From the NCBI GenBank assembly GCA_903844155.1, contig CAIMSU010000039.1, positions 1 through 64,000 on the forward strand: a stretch of 64,000 nucleotides of DNA. Reading direction: 5' to 3'. Shown here one piece after another: positions 60,538 to 64,000 of this stretch. The notes beneath the pieces are model-generated. The model ran no database searches, was not told the DNA's origin, and worked only from the letters and a program-made list of their open reading frames with translations. Within the stretch, counting starts at the first letter, position 1. Every line of letters starts with the position of its first letter. Made by a program: the position numbers and the translations under genes. The stretch is from an uncultured Pseudomonadota bacterium (GTDB taxonomy: Bacteria > Myxococcota_A > UBA796 > SXON01).

Positions 60538-63186
60538 ATGATCGCCCAGCGGCACCACCTCGCGGCCCGTCGCATCCTGCCACTCACGTTCGCGCCGGTC
60601 GGCAACATCGGCTCGCGCCACCCTGTCTACCACCACGCATTGACGCCGGGTCCCGACGGCGGGTGGATTGACGTGCCGCCCGAGGTTGAGATCACGTTGG
60701 GCCGGGAGGTCAAGAGAAAGGTTCCCGGCGGGGCTCTGTGGGAGGGGTGGCGGCGGGCGAGCCGACCGGCACCAGATTACAACTGCGCGTCAAGGCGTTC
60801 AAACACAGCAGCGCCGCCGCCGACATTCACCGACCTCGGAGACCCCTTGCCACCTGATCTCTACCCCACGCTGCTGATCGAAGCGGACTTTTACGGGAGC
60901 GCGGACACGGACAAGTTCATCGATGGCTTGTTGGAGGCCTTCGCCAGCCCAGAAGGGAAGGCGCAGCTCATCGAGGTTCTTGACCGCACTGCAACCATCG
61001 GGAACGTGAAGGTGGCCGAGTGGGCACAGCGCTCCACGGTTGAGTCCGATGGCGTACGGGTGGCGTTTCAGGCCAAGGTCGATCAGATCTTGGGGCCCGT
61101 GCTGAAGGACTTTCAGGAGCGGGCCAGATTGCCAGATGGCGGGAGCCTGGATGCGAAGGGCGCGCTGGGCTTGGCCGCGACGGTCTTCAAGACCGCAGGC
61201 ATGCAGCGGTTCCTCCCCGTAGAGGTGCTCGAAATGTTGGAGGAGGCCGCAGGAGCAGGCGTGGGCCAACTTCATGGGGTCCTCGGCCGCGCGACGGGTC
61301 ACGGTGCGGTGGCGGCGATCCTCGCCTTGGCGATCAGCGCGGCTTCCCACACGACCCGCTACCACCAGGGCAAGGTCCGGTGGGATGATGCTGTGGACAG
61401 CGTGGTCGGAGACGCCCTCAAGGCGGGCCTCACAATCGGGATCGTGTCGGCAATCTCAGCGAGCTTCGGGCCAGGTGCCCCAGTTGGAATCGCCGTGGGG
61501 GTGATCCTCTCGCCGGTGATCTACGCGGTGGTGTCCGCGGTCCTGGACCATGTCTACGACGAACTGCTGGGAGGCCGCCTCATAGCGGAAGCTCGCGGGG
61601 TCCACCTCGATTATCTGGAGGTCGCCGAGGCGCTCCAACAGGAGGTATGGCCTCGGCTTCGGGCGATGACAGAGCTCGGCCGACTCGTCAGCGAGCTGGA
61701 CCGCCTGTCCGGCGACGGCCCGATGCGCGACCAAGCTAGAGAAAGAGCCCAGGCTCATTTGGCGCGTCTCGTTCCCCCGGCGGGGGCAATGCGCATTTCA
61801 TCGAAGGAATTCGGTACTCAACTCGACCTCGCCGCGAACGCCGTGAGCGAACGGCCAGCGGCGTTCGCTGCGGCCGATGTCGGTGAGTTCCTTCACCTTT
61901 CCCGGTTGGCCGCCATTGAGGCCCGTCGGCAGCACAATCTGGCGTCGAACTTTGCCTGGGTTGACATCGCCGCCGGGGTCGAACGGATATGCAAGGGGGA
62001 AGCGATCACGCGGGGCGCGGCAGCGTCGGTGAGCGAGAAGCGCTTCGAAAAGATCATCGAGGGCTGTCTCTACTTAGAATTCTACCACACGGGTTACGAC
62101 TACTCGCGCACGGGGCTGGCTTATTTCAGCACCTTCTGGAAGGACGGGCGCGCCGCCGACGCGAGCGAGACTGAAATTCAGATTGCGTCCAGCGACCTTG
62201 CAGAGTTCACGCATCAGTTGGGCGTAATTCAGAGAATGTTGACCACCGGCTACAAGGGCCAATCGATGGGCAAGCCGGTACTCGTCCGGTTTACCCAGGT
62301 GAAATCAAAAGCGTTCACGGCTGCCAAGGCGTTGAACCACGACTACGTCTCGGACCTTTACGAGGACCTACAGCGCGGTCGCGCTCGCCTTTTCGTCTAC
62401 TCCAACGTCGCGCTCAACGAACCGGATCGGTACGTCGCGGCGACCGCCACCGAGCACGCTCCCGCTGAGCAAGCGAAGGAGCTTCGACGCCTGCTGCTGC
62501 TTCACAACCCCCACTTCGAGGGGCGCGGTGCCCTCCTCGCAAATCTCCGGCCGGTCGAGAATATTGCCCTCGTGCCGGAGGCGACGTTGTACGGCGCTCA
62601 GGTCTACCCAGTGCAGCAGTACACTGCGACCCGGAGGTGGCTGCAGCAGGACGGATCGCCAGAGTATGTCGTCCAGGACGCCTGGTTTCATGACCTCAAG
62701 GAGGCTCAGACGGGGTTCAAGCAATCCTATGGGGCCGAGCTTCAAGCCGTCCGGCCTGGGCCACGGATCCTCTCAGACACCCTTCTCAAGACCCTGAAGG
62801 CGGCATCTCCGGTGGACTTCTTCGCACTGCAGAACGATCTCATGGGGCGCGTGGGCGAGGGGTTGATCCTCCTCGACCAACTCGCGAACGACAGTGAGGC
62901 TCGTCTTGCGAAGCTCGCGGGCGTGGGCGTTGTCGTCACATTCTGGTGGACGTTCTCGAAGCGGATGCGCCGAGAACTCATTTCCGCGCTGCGCGAAGGG
63001 ATCGTTCAGCAGGCGTTGCGCGCTGAACTGATGGTTGCCATGTTGCAACTTCAGCGCGTTCACGTCTTGTCGAACCCGATGTTCCGGGGTTCTCTACAGG
63101 CCAAGTTGGCGGAGGCCAGTCTCGAGGCAACGGCGGAGGCTGAGCGCAAGGCCCTTTCGGCCCACGGACCTGGCAAGTCCGGATAG
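60538..63186 (+). CDS. Large membrane-associated protein of unknown function
   Basis: An 882-residue protein with no recognised family. Residues about 110-250 are helical (KFIDGLLEAFASPEGKAQLI). Residues 256-270 (AVAAILALAISAA) and 297-336 (GLTIGIVSAISASFGPGAP, then VGIAVGVILSPVIYAVVSAV) are Gly-rich hydrophobic helices of the kind seen in pore-forming or membrane-inserting proteins. The central part contains EFYHTGYDYSRTGLAYFSTFW and QVKSKAFTAAKALNHDYVSD. A further hydrophobic helix (VGVVVTFWWTFSKRMRR) lies about 80 residues from the end. It is not a normal secreted protein: no signal peptide is seen. It may be an effector or a membrane sensor. The start is uncertain. Confidence 0.5.
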   Translation: MIAQRHHLAARRILPLTFAPVGNIGSRHPVYHHALTPGPDGGWIDVPPEVEITLGREVKRKVPGGALWEGWRRASRPAPDYNCASRRSNTAAPPPTFTDLGDPLPPDLYPTLLIEADFYGSADTDKFIDGLLEAFASPEGKAQLIEVLDRTATIGNVKVAEWAQRSTVESDGVRVAFQAKVDQILGPVLKDFQERARLPDGGSLDAKGALGLAATVFKTAGMQRFLPVEVLEMLEEAAGAGVGQLHGVLGRATGHGAVAAILALAISAASHTTRYHQGKVRWDDAVDSVVGDALKAGLTIGIVSAISASFGPGAPVGIAVGVILSPVIYAVVSAVLDHVYDELLGGRLIAEARGVHLDYLEVAEALQQEVWPRLRAMTELGRLVSELDRLSGDGPMRDQARERAQAHLARLVPPAGAMRISSKEFGTQLDLAANAVSERPAAFAAADVGEFLHLSRLAAIEARRQHNLASNFAWVDIAAGVERICKGEAITRGAAASVSEKRFEKIIEGCLYLEFYHTGYDYSRTGLAYFSTFWKDGRAADASETEIQIASSDLAEFTHQLGVIQRMLTTGYKGQSMGKPVLVRFTQVKSKAFTAAKALNHDYVSDLYEDLQRGRARLFVYSNVALNEPDRYVAATATEHAPAEQAKELRRLLLLHNPHFEGRGALLANLRPVENIALVPEATLYGAQVYPVQQYTATRRWLQQDGSPEYVVQDAWFHDLKEAQTGFKQSYGAELQAVRPGPRILSDTLLKTLKAASPVDFFALQNDLMGRVGEGLILLDQLANDSEARLAKLAGVGVVVTFWWTFSKRMRRELISALREGIVQQALRAELMVAMLQLQRVHVLSNPMFRGSLQAKLAEASLEATAEAERKALSAHGPGKSG

Positions 63187-63293
63187 TCGGTCGGCGGCGC
63201 GCTCCGTGTCGACCCGACGCCCGGCGGCGTCGACCGAACGCCTCTGGGCCCAAACCTTGAGCAAGGCGGCGCATGGCGGTGCCGCATCGAGCC

Positions 63294-63443
63294 ATGAGCG
63301 CGTCTCCGTGCAGCGAGAACCTGCTCCGAATCTGCCAAGCGCACGACCGTTTTCGGGACCTGACCGCCCGAATTCGGGCCGAAGCTGCCGAGATCGGAAC
63401 CGCGTTGGACGCGATGCGGGACGGCGTGCACGAGTCCGCGTGA
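63294..63443 (+). CDS. Possible 49-residue helical protein
   Basis: A short frame beginning ATG at 63294 (or 63273), reading NLLRICQAHDRFRDLTARIR and then AAEIGTALDAMRDGVHESA. It looks like an amphipathic helical protein, but the ribosome site is weak. Low confidence. Confidence 0.3.
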   Translation: MSASPCSENLLRICQAHDRFRDLTARIRAEAAEIGTALDAMRDGVHESA

Positions 63444-63455
63444 ACGGCACCGGTG

Positions 63456-63985
63456 TCAGTTCACCGGCTCGATCGCGTCCACGAGTTCCTCCAGCCACCG
63501 AGCCGGTACCTGAGCCGCCCGACGAAGCTGCTCTGGGCTCAACCCGACCTGGGACAACCGGCTGAGCAGGATGGCCTTTGCCCTCGCCGACTCGCCGGCA
63601 ACGACCAGGGCTTCGGGTCTCGTCTGGCGCGCAGTCTCCGCGCCGAACCAGACCCATCCCGATGATCCGGACGCGCCGCCGATCGTGCCGCGGTGAACGT
63701 CGAAGATGGCTCCCGGCGAAGCAGGCGTACGCGCTCAAGCAGCGCCACGACGGCAACCCCCTCGTCGTTGAGGTAGGGAACGAGGGACCCATCGGTCAGG
63801 TCGCCCGCGGCACCGTCGCGGACACGGCGAGCGGCCGGCGCGCTTCCCACGAGCTCGACCTCGTAGCCGTCGAGCAGGTGATCGGTGTCCGCGTCCATCG
63901 CCCACATCCCGGGCCGCCACGTCCAGCCGAGCGGGAGGGCACGACTGCCGAGGTCGAACCAGTAGGCGCCTTCGGGGGTCACCAT
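63456..63985 (-). pseudogene. Frameshifted hypothetical gene at the window edge
   Basis: From ATG 63985 (CAGGAG upstream) the frame reads YWFDLGSRALPLGWTWRPGM and VVALLERVRLLR. About 63,700-63,735 the coding signal moves to the next frame: IFDVHRGTIGG, then SGWVWFGAETARQT, ALVVAGESARAKAILLSRL and WLEELVDAIEPVN, stopping at 63456. It looks like one gene of about 176 codons with one indel. It could be a real frameshift or a sequencing error. The family is not known. Confidence 0.5.
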
Positions 63986-64000
63986 GGCGTTGCTCCTGAT

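Noticed and set aside
60386-60583. Short minus-strand gene reading DDPKLLAEHKELRRAARRFL
   Set aside because: The plausible part is only about 30 residues with no ribosome site, and it overlaps the hairpin at 60431-60463.

Overview
The window is GC-rich DNA that reads like a myxobacterium-type (Myxococcota or other deltaproteobacterial) chromosome with a large accessory region. This is inferred from gene content: calcium/copper-type DxDxDG repeat lipoproteins, a lipoprotein that fuses Ig/PKD-like repeats to a sulfatase-modifying-factor domain, several short lipoproteins, myxobacterial-style GIY-YIG proteins and very short intergenic gaps. No rRNA or marker gene fixes the species.

Region 1 (1-20,881) looks like stable chromosome. 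It holds a hotdog-fold protein and an O-antigen-ligase-like membrane protein, a YcaQ-type DNA glycosylase, a B12-binding radical SAM enzyme, a 1,142-residue FGE-domain lipoprotein, adenosine deaminase, a fatty acid desaturase, a TIGR00027-type methyltransferase, a glycosidase-like lipoprotein, an asparagine-synthetase homologue lacking the glutaminase cysteine, a DEAD-box helicase, an esterase lipoprotein, an isochorismatase-type hydrolase and a MopE-like repeat lipoprotein. Two copies of a structured repeat lie 5' of, and co-oriented with, the first gene and the adenosine deaminase gene. The region ends with tRNA-Lys and tRNA-Glu.

Region 2 (20,863 to about 28,600) is an integrated element. 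A large serine recombinase ends inside the 3' end of tRNA-Glu. Beside it are a divergent cI-like regulator, a degenerate tyrosine-recombinase-like protein with a membrane tail, a second XRE regulator and a VapE-like protein that has lost its P-loop lysine. A decayed comM copy follows. Region 3 (29,022-33,135) is a GntR-controlled ABC transporter divergent from a lipoprotein gene, with a clear operator between them.

Region 4 (33,136-42,998) is sparse and partly decayed. It includes a DUF6335-like protein, a divergent FtsZ homologue with an altered catalytic T7 loop, a 727-residue protein with five spaced helix-turn-helix-like repeats, a FabH-like ketosynthase, and a GT-C glycosyltransferase split by one in-frame TAG.

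Region 5 (43,138-54,624) resembles a conflict or DNA-processing island. It has a coupled Nmad2-like/Nmad3-like pair, a Hanks-type kinase, two related GIY-YIG-like proteins plus a tandem two-domain GIY-YIG protein, a TerB-like protein, a beta-lactamase-fold hydrolase, a C39-like peptidase, and a tight four-gene operon (RHH protein, RuvB-like AAA, MoxR AAA, HExxH + vWA protein). The operon is the best candidate for a little-described multi-component system.

Region 6 (54,868-58,667) is an IS21-type transposon with defined ends, a 9-bp target duplication and two extra genes (ParB-like, zinc finger). Region 7 (58,830-64,000) contains a nonsense-interrupted propeller-like gene, an unrecognised 882-residue membrane-associated protein and a frameshifted gene at the window edge. 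Several genes right of the tRNAs carry single in-frame stops or frameshifts, which fits decay of accessory DNA but could also be sequencing error.
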